From Streptomyces sp. TRM49041 (GTDB taxonomy: Bacteria > Actinomycetota > Actinomycetes > Streptomycetales > Streptomycetaceae), in assembly GCF_008271805.1 (NCBI RefSeq), contig NZ_VSRY01000158.1, forward strand, positions 62,001 to 126,000: a stretch of 64,000 nucleotides of DNA, read 5' to 3'. A model generated the notes under the pieces. That model saw only the letters and a list, made by a program, of their open reading frames with translations, did not search any database and had not been told where the DNA came from. Every line of letters begins with the position of its first letter. Position 1 is the stretch's first letter. The translations under genes were made by a program, and so were the position numbers. Below, in pieces: positions 1 through 9,228 of this stretch.

Positions 1-833
1 TGCGGGATCGGCGAGAGGTGACTTCAGGACGCCGAATGTGTACAGAGCAAGATGGGTCATGCGTCTCTCCCTGGTTGGGGGTGCCTGATGGGGACCCGGT
101 TCGGTGGCTTACGACGCATGGGGGCGAGGATTCGTGGGGCGTGACCAACTCATCCCGTTGCGGGTGGCTCAGCCTGAAGAAACCCCTGTGCGACCGTGGG
201 CAACCGCCGAAGACCAGGTGAAGGTAGCTGCCTCTGCGGGCCATGTCGAAGTTGCGTTTTCCCTGTCCAAGTGGCCTCCTGCACAGGCCCTTGCGGGGCG
301 ACGCCGGCGGCGTCGACCGGGTTGGACGACAGCGGCCGAGCCGGTCATCGTCCCGGACACCATCGTGATCGACCAAGGCAAGGTGTTCGTCTCCGACACG
401 TTCTCCTCCGCCTGTTCGCTGCTGGGGATCTCGGCGCAGCTCGCCCGGCCCGGTACCCCGACGGACAAGGCAGCCGGACAAGGTCCGGGTCCGGTAGTCA
501 AGATCAGCAGCGTCCATGGCAGTGCACCCTGGCCACCGCCCCCGGCATCGGCTTGCAGCCTCCCGGTGGGGATGGTCAAGACCCTGGACAAGGCCCCGGC
601 CGGGGGCCTGGCTCGGCCCCGTCGGCGGGTGGATGGTCGCGCTGGGCCACGGGCCGGGCGACCGCGTCGACACCGAGGCGACCGCGTCGACGCCGGGGCG
701 GGCGTACCGCTCCAGGGAGCGAGCCGGCAGCATGCCGGGTGTTCTCCCTGAAGATCTCCTCGGCCCGCCGACTGAGGAGCAGCCAGCGGCACCACTCGGG
801 CTCGCGGTAGCCGCAACGCGCCCCCGGTCCCGG
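1..833. other. Left-edge region without an intact gene
   Basis: This stretch holds no ORF I can support as an intact gene. Overlapping open frames exist on both strands but carry no coherent family signal apart from the integrase-like fragment annotated separately inside it. It lies downstream of the phytase gene. Confidence 0.5.
317..475 (+). pseudogene. Remnant of a DDE-type transposase/integrase core
   Basis: One plus-strand frame reads VIVPDTIVIDQGKVFVSD, then a cysteine and LGI, then ARPGTPTDKA. This is the pattern of the second catalytic Asp (IDQG), the conserved Cys-xx-LGI and the RPxTPTDK motif of rve-type integrase/transposase cores (IS481/Mu-like). The first Asp region and the downstream Glu region cannot be read in the same frame, and the surrounding translation is low-complexity Arg/Pro sequence. 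I call it a decayed fragment. No terminal inverted repeats were seen. Confidence 0.45.
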
Positions 834-2231
834 TCACGACCGGACGACGGGTGCTCGGTGCGACCGGGCCGATCCGGCCACCGGTGCGGCCGGATCGGTG
901 GTTCGGTTCGGTCGCCAGTGCACGTCGCGAGGGTCGAACGACTCGGTGTCGATCGTCAGCGGCTCGGGGAACGCGCCGGCGACGGCGTCCCAGCGGACGA
1001 ATTTGAAGTTGGTGCCTTCCCGGTCGCCGTCGGCCGGGGTGGCCTCGCCGTCATGGGTGATCAGCAGGCCCTTGGGGAAGGACCGGCCCAGGGGGACGTT
1101 GACCACCATGGAGCCGTCGGAGTGCTGCACGCCGTCGGTGGCGCCGTCGCCCACGCGGAAGGAACCCACGAAGTCGTTGTGGCCGTTCCGCTCGTACACG
1201 GCGAAGGTGTCGTCACCCTGGCTGGAGGCGAGAACGTATCCGGTGCCGTCCTCGGCGTGGTAGATCGTGACGCCCTCCGCGTCGGCGCTCAGGTGCTCGC
1301 CGCCGAACCCGGGGTCGTTGTCCGTGTCGAGGACGCACTCCTCTTCCGCGGGGTCGTACGTCCAGGGGGTACCGTACTCACGGACGCGGTCGAGGAGCTC
1401 CGGCTTCTCGAACTCCTCGTCGTCGAGCTCGATGCGCCACAGGCCCACGCTCTCCTGGGCGGCGTAGAGGACGCGCTCCTCCTGGTCGACGGCCATGCCC
1501 TCGACCTGCGGGCGCTCACCGGGGTCGGCGCACGGCGTCCAGTCGGTGCCGTCGGGCAGAGTGAAGGTGCCGGGCAGGTCGAGGGTGTCCTCGGCCTCGT
1601 AGCCGACGAGCCCGTCCTCGTCCTTGAGTTTGAGGAGGCGCAGGCGTGTCTCCTCGCGCTGCGACACCACCACGTAGGCGTCGTCATCGTCGCTGAAGGC
1701 GCTCAGGCCGTAGGCGGTGCGCTGGTCGTCCACCTCGGCCTCATCGGCGGCGAACACCGGGGCGACGTCGGGGGCGGTGACGTCCTTCAGCGGCGGCCTG
1801 CCTGCCGCGACGGCGTCCGGGTCGATGGCGAAGGCGCGGATGCGGTCGCGGCCCCGGTCGCTGACGAGGGCCAGGTCCGTCTCTTCGCCGTCCAGTTCGA
1901 ACCCGTAGACGATGTCGACGTTGTTGTAGCGGCCGGGCTTGGCGTCCCGGCCCGGTGCCTCCGGGGCGGCTATGTGCTGCAGGCGGCGGCCGTCGAGACC
2001 GTAGACGTCGAGGCCGGCCTCCTTCAGGGTGCCGATGACGATGCTGCGGCCGGGGTTCTCGGGGTCGACCCACACAGCCGGGTCGTCGGCGTCGGCGTTG
2101 CCGCCCGCCTCGTCGTCGTACACCGCGGGAGTCTCGACCGTGGCCGGGAGGCTCACGGGGACCGCGGGGCCGGTCGACAGAGCGAACGCGGTGGCGAGTG
2201 CGGTCAGGGCGCTGAGAGCGAAGGCGCTCAC
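834..2231 (-). CDS. Secreted beta-propeller phytase (3-phytase)
   Basis: Predicted 465-aa Ca-dependent beta-propeller phytase, hydrolysing phytate outside the cell. The GTG start at 2231 is preceded by AAGGAG and opens a signal peptide (SAFALSALTALATAFALSTG). An upstream extension of 80 codons is possible but has neither RBS nor family similarity. Family landmarks are the N-terminal ETPAVYDDEA and DDPAVWVDP motifs, then NNVDIVYGF, ALVSDRGRDRIRAF and, near the C-terminus, VNVPLGRSFPKGLLITHDGE. The last 20 or so residues are a non-conserved tail. It is the last gene of the left flank and probably unrelated to the peptide cluster. Confidence 0.87.
   Translation of the reverse strand: MSAFALSALTALATAFALSTGPAVPVSLPATVETPAVYDDEAGGNADADDPAVWVDPENPGRSIVIGTLKEAGLDVYGLDGRRLQHIAAPEAPGRDAKPGRYNNVDIVYGFELDGEETDLALVSDRGRDRIRAFAIDPDAVAAGRPPLKDVTAPDVAPVFAADEAEVDDQRTAYGLSAFSDDDDAYVVVSQREETRLRLLKLKDEDGLVGYEAEDTLDLPGTFTLPDGTDWTPCADPGERPQVEGMAVDQEERVLYAAQESVGLWRIELDDEEFEKPELLDRVREYGTPWTYDPAEEECVLDTDNDPGFGGEHLSADAEGVTIYHAEDGTGYVLASSQGDDTFAVYERNGHNDFVGSFRVGDGATDGVQHSDGSMVVNVPLGRSFPKGLLITHDGEATPADGDREGTNFKFVRWDAVAGAFPEPLTIDTESFDPRDVHWRPNRTTDPAAPVAGSARSHRAPVVRS
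869..898. terminator. Hairpin near the 3' end of the phytase gene
   Basis: CCGATCCGGCC at 869-879 pairs perfectly with GGCCGGATCGG at 888-898 across an 8-base loop. It lies inside the non-conserved C-terminal codons of the phytase gene, about 35 bases before its stop. It may act as a transcription terminator embedded in the gene end. No U-tract follows, which is common in this kind of genome. Confidence 0.35.
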
Positions 2232-2507
2232 GTTACTCCTTAGTAGGGCTGTGGACGCCTGGACGCTAAGGGAGCCCTGCGAAGCGATCAGAACGACATC
2301 GTGAACACCGCATGACCCTCTCGGGTCGGCGCGTCCGCCCACCGGACCCCATGCGCGTACGCGACCGTGGACGCCGCCGGGGTGCGGCCCCGCACGACAA
2401 CGGCCTCTCCTGGCACCCCACGTCCCGCGGCCGTCGAGGCCGGTGCCGTTTCCTTCTGTGGCCGGCGGCAATGGCTCCTGACCTGGGCCGGGCGGCGGTC
2501 GGCCGTC

Positions 2508-3839
2508 TCAGGTCGGGGACGAGGCCGTCGTCGCCGGGGCCGTCGCCGGGGCCGTCGCCGGTGCGGGTGCCGGTGCGGGTGCCGGGGCCGTCGCCGGGGC
2601 CGGGGGCGGTGGTGGCCGGTGGCGGTGGAAGTGACTGACGGCCGGCGAGGTGACCGCGGTGGTGATCAGAGCCACCAGGACCAGCATGGTGAACAGCTCC
2701 GGTCCGATGACGCCGAGCTCCAGGCCGATGTTCAGCACCACCAGCTCGGTCAGGCCCCGGCAGTTCATCAGCGCTCCGACCGACATGGCCTCCCGCCAGG
2801 AGTGGCCGCAGGCGCGGGCCGCTCCTGCCGCTCCGCCCCACTTGCCGAGCACCGCGACCGCCAGCACCGCCCCCGCCCACAGCCACTGCACCGGGTCGGC
2901 GGCCAGCGTCCCGACCTCCGTGCGCAGGCCCGTGTGCACGAAGAACAGCGGCAGCAGCAGGGGGACCGCCACGGCGCGGAACCGGGTGGCCGAAGCCTCG
3001 ATACGGCGGTGGCCGCGCGGAGCGGCCACGCCGAACAGGAAGGCGCCGAACAGTGTGTGCGCCCCGATCAGGTCCGTCACCAGCGCGGACAGGCTCAGCC
3101 CGCTGAAAAGCAGGACCAGGATCACCCCTTCGTTCGCCCGGTCCGCCCGGGCAGCCGCCCACCGCGCGAGCAGCGGACGGACCACCAGCACCATGGCGAG
3201 GCCGAAGCACACGGTGAGCCCGGCCGTCGTCGCGGCGTCGAGCGGGGACCCCGCCGTGGCGAGGGCCACCACCAGCGCCAGCAGGCACCACGCGGCCACG
3301 TCGTCGACCGCCGCGCACGCCATCGCCAGCGCGCCGACCGGTGTCCCGTACAGGCCACGGTCCACCAGGATCCGGGCCAGTACGGGGAACGCCGTGACAC
3401 TCATGGCCACCGCGACGAACAGGGTGAAGGGCCCCTGCCCGACCCCGTCCGGCGCCAGCTGCCCGTACATGGCGAGGGCCAGCAGCGCGCCGAGCCCGAG
3501 GGGAACCAGCATCCCCGCCTGACTGACGGCCATCGCGGTCCGGGACCTTCCGCGCAGCGCGCCCAGGTCCAGTTCCAGACCGACGAGGAACATGAAGGCG
3601 AGCAGGCCGAGCTGGCCCAGGACCGAGGTGTACGGCAGGACCGCCGCCGGGAACAGCCAGTGCTGCGCCTCGGGCCACAGTTGGCCAAGCAGCGAGGGGC
3701 CGAGCATGATTCCCATGGCGATCTCGCCGATCACCGGCGGCTGGCCGAGGCGTCTGAGGAGCGTCGCGCCCGCCTGACAGGCGAGGATCACCACCGGCAC
3801 GGCGACCAGCAGCGCCGGCATAGGGTCAGCGGCGGACAC
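2508..3839 (-). CDS. Cation/proton antiporter, CPA2 family
   Basis: 443-aa integral membrane protein of the Na+(K+)/H+ exchanger CPA2 family, exchanging monovalent cations for protons at the cytoplasmic membrane. Roughly twelve hydrophobic segments fill residues 5-405. The paired-Asp motif typical of electrogenic CPA2 carriers is present in AAVDDVAAW. Other landmarks are QPPVIGEIAMGIMLGPSLLG near the N-terminus and GALMNCRGLTELVVL near the C-terminus. The last 35 residues are an odd Pro/Ala/Thr tail encoded by repetitive GCCGGGGCC-type DNA. The GTG start at 3839 has AAGGAG six bases upstream and overlaps the 3' end of the flavin reductase gene by 14 bases, suggesting co-translation. A role in the peptide pathway is not evident. 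Confidence 0.87.
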   Translation of the reverse strand: MSAADPMPALLVAVPVVILACQAGATLLRRLGQPPVIGEIAMGIMLGPSLLGQLWPEAQHWLFPAAVLPYTSVLGQLGLLAFMFLVGLELDLGALRGRSRTAMAVSQAGMLVPLGLGALLALAMYGQLAPDGVGQGPFTLFVAVAMSVTAFPVLARILVDRGLYGTPVGALAMACAAVDDVAAWCLLALVVALATAGSPLDAATTAGLTVCFGLAMVLVVRPLLARWAAARADRANEGVILVLLFSGLSLSALVTDLIGAHTLFGAFLFGVAAPRGHRRIEASATRFRAVAVPLLLPLFFVHTGLRTEVGTLAADPVQWLWAGAVLAVAVLGKWGGAAGAARACGHSWREAMSVGALMNCRGLTELVVLNIGLELGVIGPELFTMLVLVALITTAVTSPAVSHFHRHRPPPPPAPATAPAPAPAPAPATAPATAPATTASSPT

Positions 3840-4473
3840 CGGCGGCTCCTTCGGACGGCAGCGCCGGGGGCGGGGGCGGTGCCGCCGCCGGCTGCGGTGC
3901 CGACGCGGCGTCGGACCATCCCGCGTAACGGCGCAGGCCGTACAGGAGCGGGTGCGCCGTGGGGCGCACCGTCACGCGGTCCGCCTCCGCGAAGACGGCC
4001 GTGTGGTCGCCGAACGAGACGGTCTTCACGACCCGGCAGTCGGCGATGGCGTGGGCGGCCGCGGTCAGGTGCGGTCCGCTCGCGCCGAGCGGCAGCCGCC
4101 ACTCGGTGCGGTCGAAGCGGTCGGGCGCCCCGGAGGCGAAGAGGTCCGAGGTCGCCCTGGCCCGCTCGTGCAGCAGATTGAGGGCGAACAGCCCCTGGTC
4201 GAGCAGGGCCCGCAGGGTGGGGCTGGCCGTCCGTATGCACACCACCAGAGTCGGCGGGGCCAGCGCGACGCTCGCCAGCGAACTGCACGTCAGGCCGCGT
4301 GGCACGGCGTCCGCGTCGAGCGTGGTGACCACCGACACCCCGGAGGGGAAGGCGGCCATGAACGGGCGGAGGTCCGCCTCCCGGTGGACGGCGGCGGCGC
4401 ACTCGGCCGCCGGCGTCCCCTCGTGGTCGTCGCTACCCGTTCTGTCCTGGGGGAGCGGAGCGGAGTTGGGCAT
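3826..4473 (-). CDS. Flavin reductase for the tryptophan halogenase
   Basis: 215-aa protein of the NAD(P)H:flavin oxidoreductase class (FMN_red / PheA2-HpaC-like fold). It would supply FADH2 to the neighbouring flavin-dependent halogenase. Family features include FMAAFPSGVSVVTTLD, the flavin-binding region GLTCSSLASVALAPP, VVCIRTASPT and FALNLLHERA, with the GDHTAVFAEADRV block at 160-175. The ATG at 4473 follows AGGGAG and was preferred to an in-frame upstream start. The gene lies 231 bases downstream of the halogenase on the same strand, as in PrnD/PrnF- or RebF/RebH-type pairs. A strong hairpin sits just upstream of its start. Confidence 0.87.
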   Translation of the reverse strand: MPNSAPLPQDRTGSDDHEGTPAAECAAAVHREADLRPFMAAFPSGVSVVTTLDADAVPRGLTCSSLASVALAPPTLVVCIRTASPTLRALLDQGLFALNLLHERARATSDLFASGAPDRFDRTEWRLPLGASGPHLTAAAHAIADCRVVKTVSFGDHTAVFAEADRVTVRPTAHPLLYGLRRYAGWSDAASAPQPAAAPPPPPALPSEGAAGVRR

Positions 4474-4503
4474 GTCTGACTCCCTGTGGTGACGAAGCAG
4501 TGA

Positions 4504-4539
4504 GGCCCGGCACACGGCGGATCGCGCCGGTGCCGGGCC
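4504..4539 (-). terminator. Strong hairpin between halogenase and flavin reductase
   Basis: GGCCCGGCAC (4504-4513) pairs with GTGCCGGGCC (4530-4539), and inside it CGGCG pairs with CGCCG around a GATCG loop. The result is a 15-bp stem with one bulged A. It lies 30 bases upstream of the reductase start and 165 bases after the halogenase stop, so it could terminate or attenuate the halogenase transcript. Confidence 0.5.
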
Positions 4540-4704
4540 GTGGGAGCGGCGGCAGGTCCGGGGCCCCGGGGGGCGGGGGCGGCGCCCGGCCCGCGCTCAT
4601 GTGCTGCCGCCGGGGAGGCCCGCAACCGGCCGGCCGGGGCGGGGCGGAGGCGCGTGGCCCCGCCCCGGGCGGCCACCGTCCCGCGCGGCCCCGCCCCGTG
4701 CGGC

Positions 4705-6303
4705 CTACGCGTGCAGTTGCTTCAGATACTCGTAGGCGCTGGGCAGCGTCTCCAGCAGATTCCGCTGCTGGCGCTTGACCGTCTCGAACAGCGGCTCCGC
4801 GGCCGCCACCGACTCGGGCTTGTACGCCAGCGCCGGCAGGGGGGCGTCCGGCTCCAGGCCCATGCCCGCGAAGATGCAGTAGTAGCTGCCGTTGGTCCAG
4901 AAGTTCCGGAACTCGGCCTCGAAGTTGCCGTAGTACGTCGACTCGTCGGTGATCGGCGAGTTGATGGGCAGCCCGGCCCGGTACGCGGAGATCTTCTTCT
5001 GGATGTTGTCGGGGAGGGTCAGCTCCTTGTTGGCCTGCCAGAAAGGGGTGTCGTTGCGCGGCGCGTAGAAGAAGTGCGCCTGGATGAAGTCGCGGGTGTC
5101 GTCGAACATCACCTCGATCTCGTGGTTGAAGCTGTCGATCAGGCCCTCGTTGAAGGTCTTGTCCGGGAAGTGCTTGGCCAGCTGGTAGATCGCCGCGGTG
5201 ATGAAGTAGATGCCGGTCGACTCCAGCGGCTCCAGGAAGCAGGACGACAGGCCGATGCTGACCACGTTCTTCACCCACGCCCGGCGGTTGCGGCCGACCC
5301 GGAACCGGATGTGGTTGAACGCCGTCTTCTCCGGGTCGAGGCCCCACATGGCCGCGAACTCGGCGGTGGCCTCGTCCTTCTCGGTGAACGCGCTGGAGTA
5401 GACGTAGCCTGTGCCGAAGCGGCCCAGCATCGGGATCTTCCAGGCCCAGCCGGAGGACATCGCGATCGCCGATGTGTACGGCTCCACACCGCCCGCCTCG
5501 TCGTCGTGCGGTACGGCGGTGGCGACGGCGCTGTCGCACAGCAGGTGGTCGCTCATGTCGATGAACGGCTCGGCCATCGCCTTGTTGATCAGCAGCCCGC
5601 GGAAGCCGGAGCAGTCCACGAAGAAGTCGGCGGCGAGCTCCTGGCCGCTCTTGGTCCGCAGCGCCGTGACGTAGCCGCGCGCGTCCTGCCGTACCTCCGT
5701 CATCTCGTCCTGGACGTGGTGGACCCCCTGTTTCTCGGTGGCGAAGCGGCGCAGGAAGTCCGCCACGAGCTGGGCGTCGAAGTGCCAGGCGTAGCGCGTG
5801 GCGGAGCGGCCGTCGAGCCAGCGCGGCGACTTCATCGCGTCCATCACCGGGGGCTCGCGGAAGCAGGCGTAGTCGAACGGCTCCGTGGTGCGGCCCTCGT
5901 ACTTGCGCTTGAACCAGTAGTGCGACAGCGGTGTCTGGTCGTAGTCCGGGAGCAGCCCGAACGGGTGGTAGAAGTGGTCGGGCCGGCCGTCGGGGAGCTG
6001 CCGGGCCGACGCCTCTCCCTTGCCCTCCGTGCGCCAGTTCACGAACCGCACCGCCATCTTGAAGCTGGCGTTGCACTCCCGCATCCACTCGTCCTCGGCG
6101 ATGCCGAGGTAGTCGAAGAACGTGCGCTGCAGATTGGGCACCGTCGCCTCACCGACGCCGATCCGCGGAATCGACGGCGCTTCCAGCACCGTGATGTCGA
6201 CCGTGCCTTCGAGAGCCTTTCCGAGGTACGCGGCGGTCATCCAGCCGGCCGTGCCGCCGCCCAGGATGACGACCTTCTTCAATCGGGTGTCGGTGCTGGT
6301 CAT
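4705..6303 (-). CDS. FAD-dependent tryptophan halogenase
   Basis: 532-aa regioselective tryptophan chlorinase using FADH2, O2 and chloride. The FAD-binding GGGTAGW sits at residues 15-21, the catalytic Lys (NASFKMAV) at K82 and the halogenase signature WAWKIP at 286-291. The chloride/FAD loop SSCFLEPLESTGIYF and the C-terminal NGSYYCIFAGMGLEPD block are intact. The sequence is close to the RebH/PrnA/ThHal clade. The spacing in INSPITDESTYYG resembles Trp-6-halogenases such as ThHal more than RebH, which I recall having one extra residue there, so 6-chlorination is favoured but not proved. ATG at 6303 has GAGGG eight bases upstream. It is divergent from the SARP gene and would provide the chlorine for a chloroindole building block. 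Confidence 0.95.
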   Translation of the reverse strand: MTSTDTRLKKVVILGGGTAGWMTAAYLGKALEGTVDITVLEAPSIPRIGVGEATVPNLQRTFFDYLGIAEDEWMRECNASFKMAVRFVNWRTEGKGEASARQLPDGRPDHFYHPFGLLPDYDQTPLSHYWFKRKYEGRTTEPFDYACFREPPVMDAMKSPRWLDGRSATRYAWHFDAQLVADFLRRFATEKQGVHHVQDEMTEVRQDARGYVTALRTKSGQELAADFFVDCSGFRGLLINKAMAEPFIDMSDHLLCDSAVATAVPHDDEAGGVEPYTSAIAMSSGWAWKIPMLGRFGTGYVYSSAFTEKDEATAEFAAMWGLDPEKTAFNHIRFRVGRNRRAWVKNVVSIGLSSCFLEPLESTGIYFITAAIYQLAKHFPDKTFNEGLIDSFNHEIEVMFDDTRDFIQAHFFYAPRNDTPFWQANKELTLPDNIQKKISAYRAGLPINSPITDESTYYGNFEAEFRNFWTNGSYYCIFAGMGLEPDAPLPALAYKPESVAAAEPLFETVKRQQRNLLETLPSAYEYLKQLHA

Positions 6304-6616
6304 GGAGCAGCCCTCATTTCGTCAGTCGGGAGTCACGGCCGGAAGCCGGGGAGCTGGAAGGAGAGGCGGAGCCGACGGGAGGAGGAGGCCGGGCCGTCCG
6401 CCGGCCGCGTCCGGCGGATCGAGGCCGGAGACCACCGGGGCGCGGACCGGGCCGGAAACCACCGGCGGTGTCGGCCCGGACCGTCGCTCCCAGAGTGGAG
6501 AACCGCTCTATGACGGACCTACAGAGGCGCGATCCGGCCGGTATAGGCCGCGTGTAGAGCGGGGGAACAGACTCGCCGCAGGCAGAGCGGCATACGACGG
6601 ACCCCGGGAGGAAGCG
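6304..6616. promoter_or_regulatory. Divergent promoter region with direct repeats
   Basis: This 313-base stretch separates the halogenase (minus) from the SARP gene (plus) and must hold both promoters. It contains a 16-base direct repeat, GGCCGGAGACCACCGG at 6423-6438 and GGCCGGAAACCACCGG at 6450-6465 (15 of 16 identical, 27-base period), and an inverted repeat TCCGCCGG/CCGGCGGA at 6397-6418. SARP proteins bind direct repeats, so these are candidate operators. A TATAGG hexamer near 6541 is a weak -10 candidate for the SARP gene. Confidence 0.5.
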
Positions 6617-7624
6617 ATGACGACCGCGGTGACCGGAATTGCACGGCAGGCGGTACGCATCCGCTTCCTGGGCGACTTCGAGCTGACCGTGAACGGCACC
6701 CCGGTGCGGCGCTGGCGGGCAGGCAAGGCCCGCGGGCTCTTCCAGTACCTCGTGATCCACCGTGGGCAGACGCTCACCCGCGACCGGCTGTACGAGGCGC
6801 TGTGGCCGGGCTCCGAGCGGTCCGCGGGCGACAGTTCGCTGAAGGTCGCCGCGCACGCGCTGCGCCGGGTCCTGGACGCCCACCCCGACAGCCCCTGCCC
6901 GTCGGGAATCCGGCTGCACTACCGCGACTTCGGCTACGTCCTCGACATCGCGGAGCTCTGGTCGGACGTGGACCGCTTCCAGGAGCTGGTGCACTCCGGG
7001 CTGCGGGCGGCCGCATCCGGCGACCCCGTACTCGCCCGTGAACGGCTGCGGTCCGCCGTGGCGCTGTACGCGGGCGAGTTCCTGCGCGGTGAGAGCGCGG
7101 ACTGGGTCGTCGAACAGCGCGAGTACCTGCGCTCCCTGGCGCTGCGTGCCCTGGAGGTGCTGCGTGCCGACGCCGCGGAGCGCGAGGACTTCCCCGACCT
7201 CATCGACGTCTGCCGGAGCACCCTCGGCATCGACCGTCACCACGAGGAGACCTACCGGGCGCTGATGACGGCGCACGGCAGGCGCGGCGAACACGCCTGC
7301 GTGCGCCGCTGGTACGACCTGTGCGCGCGCCGGCTCCGTGACGATCTCGCGGTGGCTCCGTCCCGGGAGACCGACCGCCTGCTGCGCGCGATGCTCCCCG
7401 CCCCGGCGGCCCCCGCCGGGGGACCGCCGCGCACCGCGCGGCCGTCCCTGACGTCCGCCGCGCCGGACGGGACACCTCCCGGACTCCGGCCGTGTTCGGT
7501 GCGCCGCGCCCGGCCCGACGCCCGGGCCGCAGTCGGCGCCGCCGCCCCCACGACCGGAGCCTGGGCCGTCCCCCGCCCCGGACCGGCTCCGGGCATCGTC
7601 CCGACGCCGGCGCGAATCCAGTGA
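6617..7624 (+). CDS. SARP-family pathway regulator
   Basis: 335-aa Streptomyces antibiotic regulatory protein. Residues about 15-110 form an OmpR-type winged-helix DNA-binding domain (RIRFLGDFELTVNG, RAGKARGLFQYLVIHRG, TRDRLYEALWP). Residues 115-255 are a bacterial transcriptional activation domain (SDVDRFQEL, LYAGEFLRG, HEETYRALMTAHGRRG). The last 75 residues are a Pro/Ala-rich tail. ATG at 6617 follows GGGAGG. Its TGA overlaps an in-frame GTG of the next gene, consistent with an operon. It is likely an activator of the biosynthetic genes, acting through repeats in the upstream region. Confidence 0.87.
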   Translation: MTTAVTGIARQAVRIRFLGDFELTVNGTPVRRWRAGKARGLFQYLVIHRGQTLTRDRLYEALWPGSERSAGDSSLKVAAHALRRVLDAHPDSPCPSGIRLHYRDFGYVLDIAELWSDVDRFQELVHSGLRAAASGDPVLARERLRSAVALYAGEFLRGESADWVVEQREYLRSLALRALEVLRADAAEREDFPDLIDVCRSTLGIDRHHEETYRALMTAHGRRGEHACVRRWYDLCARRLRDDLAVAPSRETDRLLRAMLPAPAAPAGGPPRTARPSLTSAAPDGTPPGLRPCSVRRARPDARAAVGAAAPTTGAWAVPRPGPAPGIVPTPARIQ

Positions 7625-7650
7625 CCGAGCGACTCAGTGAGGAACCCACC

Positions 7651-9228
7651 GTGACTGTGCTGACCGTGCCGCAGGGCTCCGCCGCACCGGCGGCCGAGCC
7701 GTCCCCGGGCCCATTGCCGCCCCGCTACGACGACCAGTGGATAGGCGGCCGCTGGACCGCGTCCGACGCCGACCGCCGACTGGTCGTCACCGACCCCAGC
7801 ACCGAAGCGCCGCTGGCCACGGTGCCCGCGGGCACCGCCCGGGACGCCGACCTCGCCGTACGCGCCGCCGCCGCGGCCTTCCCCGGCTGGGCCGCCACGC
7901 CCGTACGGGAACGGGCCGCCCTGCTGCGCCGGGTGGTCGAGGGCCTGGAGCACAACGCCGAACGGTTCGCCCAGGTCATCACGGCCGAGGTGGGCGCGCC
8001 TTCCCGCGTGGCCCTGCGCGTCCATGTCGGGCTGTCCATCGGCATGGCGGGGCACTGCGTGGAGACCGCCGCGTCGTACGGGTTCGAGGAGCGGGTGGGC
8101 CACTCGCTGGTGGTGCGCGAGGCGGCCGGCGTCGCCGCCTGCATCACGCCGTGGAACACGCCGTTGCTGCTCACGGTGCAGAAGCTGCTGCCCGCGCTCG
8201 CGGCCGGCTGCACCGTCGTCCACAAACCCAGCGAACTGACGCCGCTGCACGCCCGGCTGCTGGCGGAGGTGTTCGCCGAGGCCGATCTGCCGCCCGGCGT
8301 CGTCAACATGGCCGTGGGCACCGGCGACACCCTCGGCGCCGCCCTCGTCTCCCACCCGCTCGTCGACGTGGTGTCCCTCACCGGGTCCACCCGCGCCGGG
8401 CGCCAGGTGTCAGCGCTGGGCGCCGACGGCGTCAAGCGCGTCCACCTTGAGCTCGGCGGCAAGAACGCCTCCCTCGTCCTCGACGACGCGGACCTGCCGG
8501 CCGCCGTCGACGCCACCGTCGACCAGGTCCTGTTCAACACGGGCCAGACGTGCCTGCAGTGGAGCCGGCTGCTGGTGCCCCGCGACCGCCAGGACGAGGC
8601 GGTGGAGCTGGCCGGTCGGGCCATGGACGGCTACGTCACCGGCGACCCGCGCGACCCCGCGACCGACCTCGGCCCGCTGGTGTCCGCCGCGGCCCATGCC
8701 CGGGTGACCGACTACATCCGCCGGGGCGCGTCCGAGGGCGGCGCCCGCCTGGTGCGCGGCGGCACCGGCCGTCCCCCCGGTCTCTCCGCCGGGTACTACG
8801 TCCGGCCCACGATCTTCGCCGACGTCGACCCGTTGAGCACCATCGGCCAGGAGGAGATCTTCGGCCCGGTGCTGTGCGTCATCCCGTACGACGACGAGGA
8901 CCAGGCGATACGGATCGTCAACGGCACCCGTTACGGGCTGCACGGCGCGGTCTGGTCCGGCGACGACGACCGGGCCGAGCGCGTCGCGCGACGGTTCCGC
9001 ACCGGCCTCGTCGACGTCAACGGCGGGTCGTTCAACCCGGCCGCGCCCTTCGGCGGTTTCAAGCAGTCCGGCATCGGCCGCGAGTGCGGGAACGCCGGAC
9101 TCGAGGCGTTCCTGGAGACCAAGTCGATGCAGCTGCCCCAGGGCGGCTCCCAGAACCAGGTCGTCGGCCCGCGCCTGCGCGCCACCGCGCCGGCCGCTGT
9201 CCGCGACCAGGAGAGGAACGACGGATGA
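7651..9228 (+). CDS. NAD(P)-dependent aldehyde dehydrogenase
   Basis: 525-aa aldehyde dehydrogenase superfamily enzyme, slightly longer than the usual 480-500 aa. The catalytic Cys is C301 (FNTGQTC) and the general-base Glu is E267 (LELGGKN). Oxyanion and cofactor motifs ITPWNTPL, KPSELTPL and SLTGSTRAGRQV are present, as is the C-terminal EIFGPVL and GGFKQSGIGREC. The GTG at 7651 has GAGGAA upstream; an in-frame GTG at 7621 overlaps the SARP stop but lacks an RBS. Its stop overlaps the ATG of the A-PCP gene. In context it plausibly oxidises a (chloro)indole-3-carbaldehyde to the carboxylic acid starter unit. The substrate is inferred. Confidence 0.92.
   Translation: MTVLTVPQGSAAPAAEPSPGPLPPRYDDQWIGGRWTASDADRRLVVTDPSTEAPLATVPAGTARDADLAVRAAAAAFPGWAATPVRERAALLRRVVEGLEHNAERFAQVITAEVGAPSRVALRVHVGLSIGMAGHCVETAASYGFEERVGHSLVVREAAGVAACITPWNTPLLLTVQKLLPALAAGCTVVHKPSELTPLHARLLAEVFAEADLPPGVVNMAVGTGDTLGAALVSHPLVDVVSLTGSTRAGRQVSALGADGVKRVHLELGGKNASLVLDDADLPAAVDATVDQVLFNTGQTCLQWSRLLVPRDRQDEAVELAGRAMDGYVTGDPRDPATDLGPLVSAAAHARVTDYIRRGASEGGARLVRGGTGRPPGLSAGYYVRPTIFADVDPLSTIGQEEIFGPVLCVIPYDDEDQAIRIVNGTRYGLHGAVWSGDDDRAERVARRFRTGLVDVNGGSFNPAAPFGGFKQSGIGRECGNAGLEAFLETKSMQLPQGGSQNQVVGPRLRATAPAAVRDQERNDG

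Noticed and set aside
104..751. Intact 215-codon gene at the left edge
   Set aside because: Only about 50 codons match an integrase core; flanking sequence is low complexity, so it is treated as a remnant.
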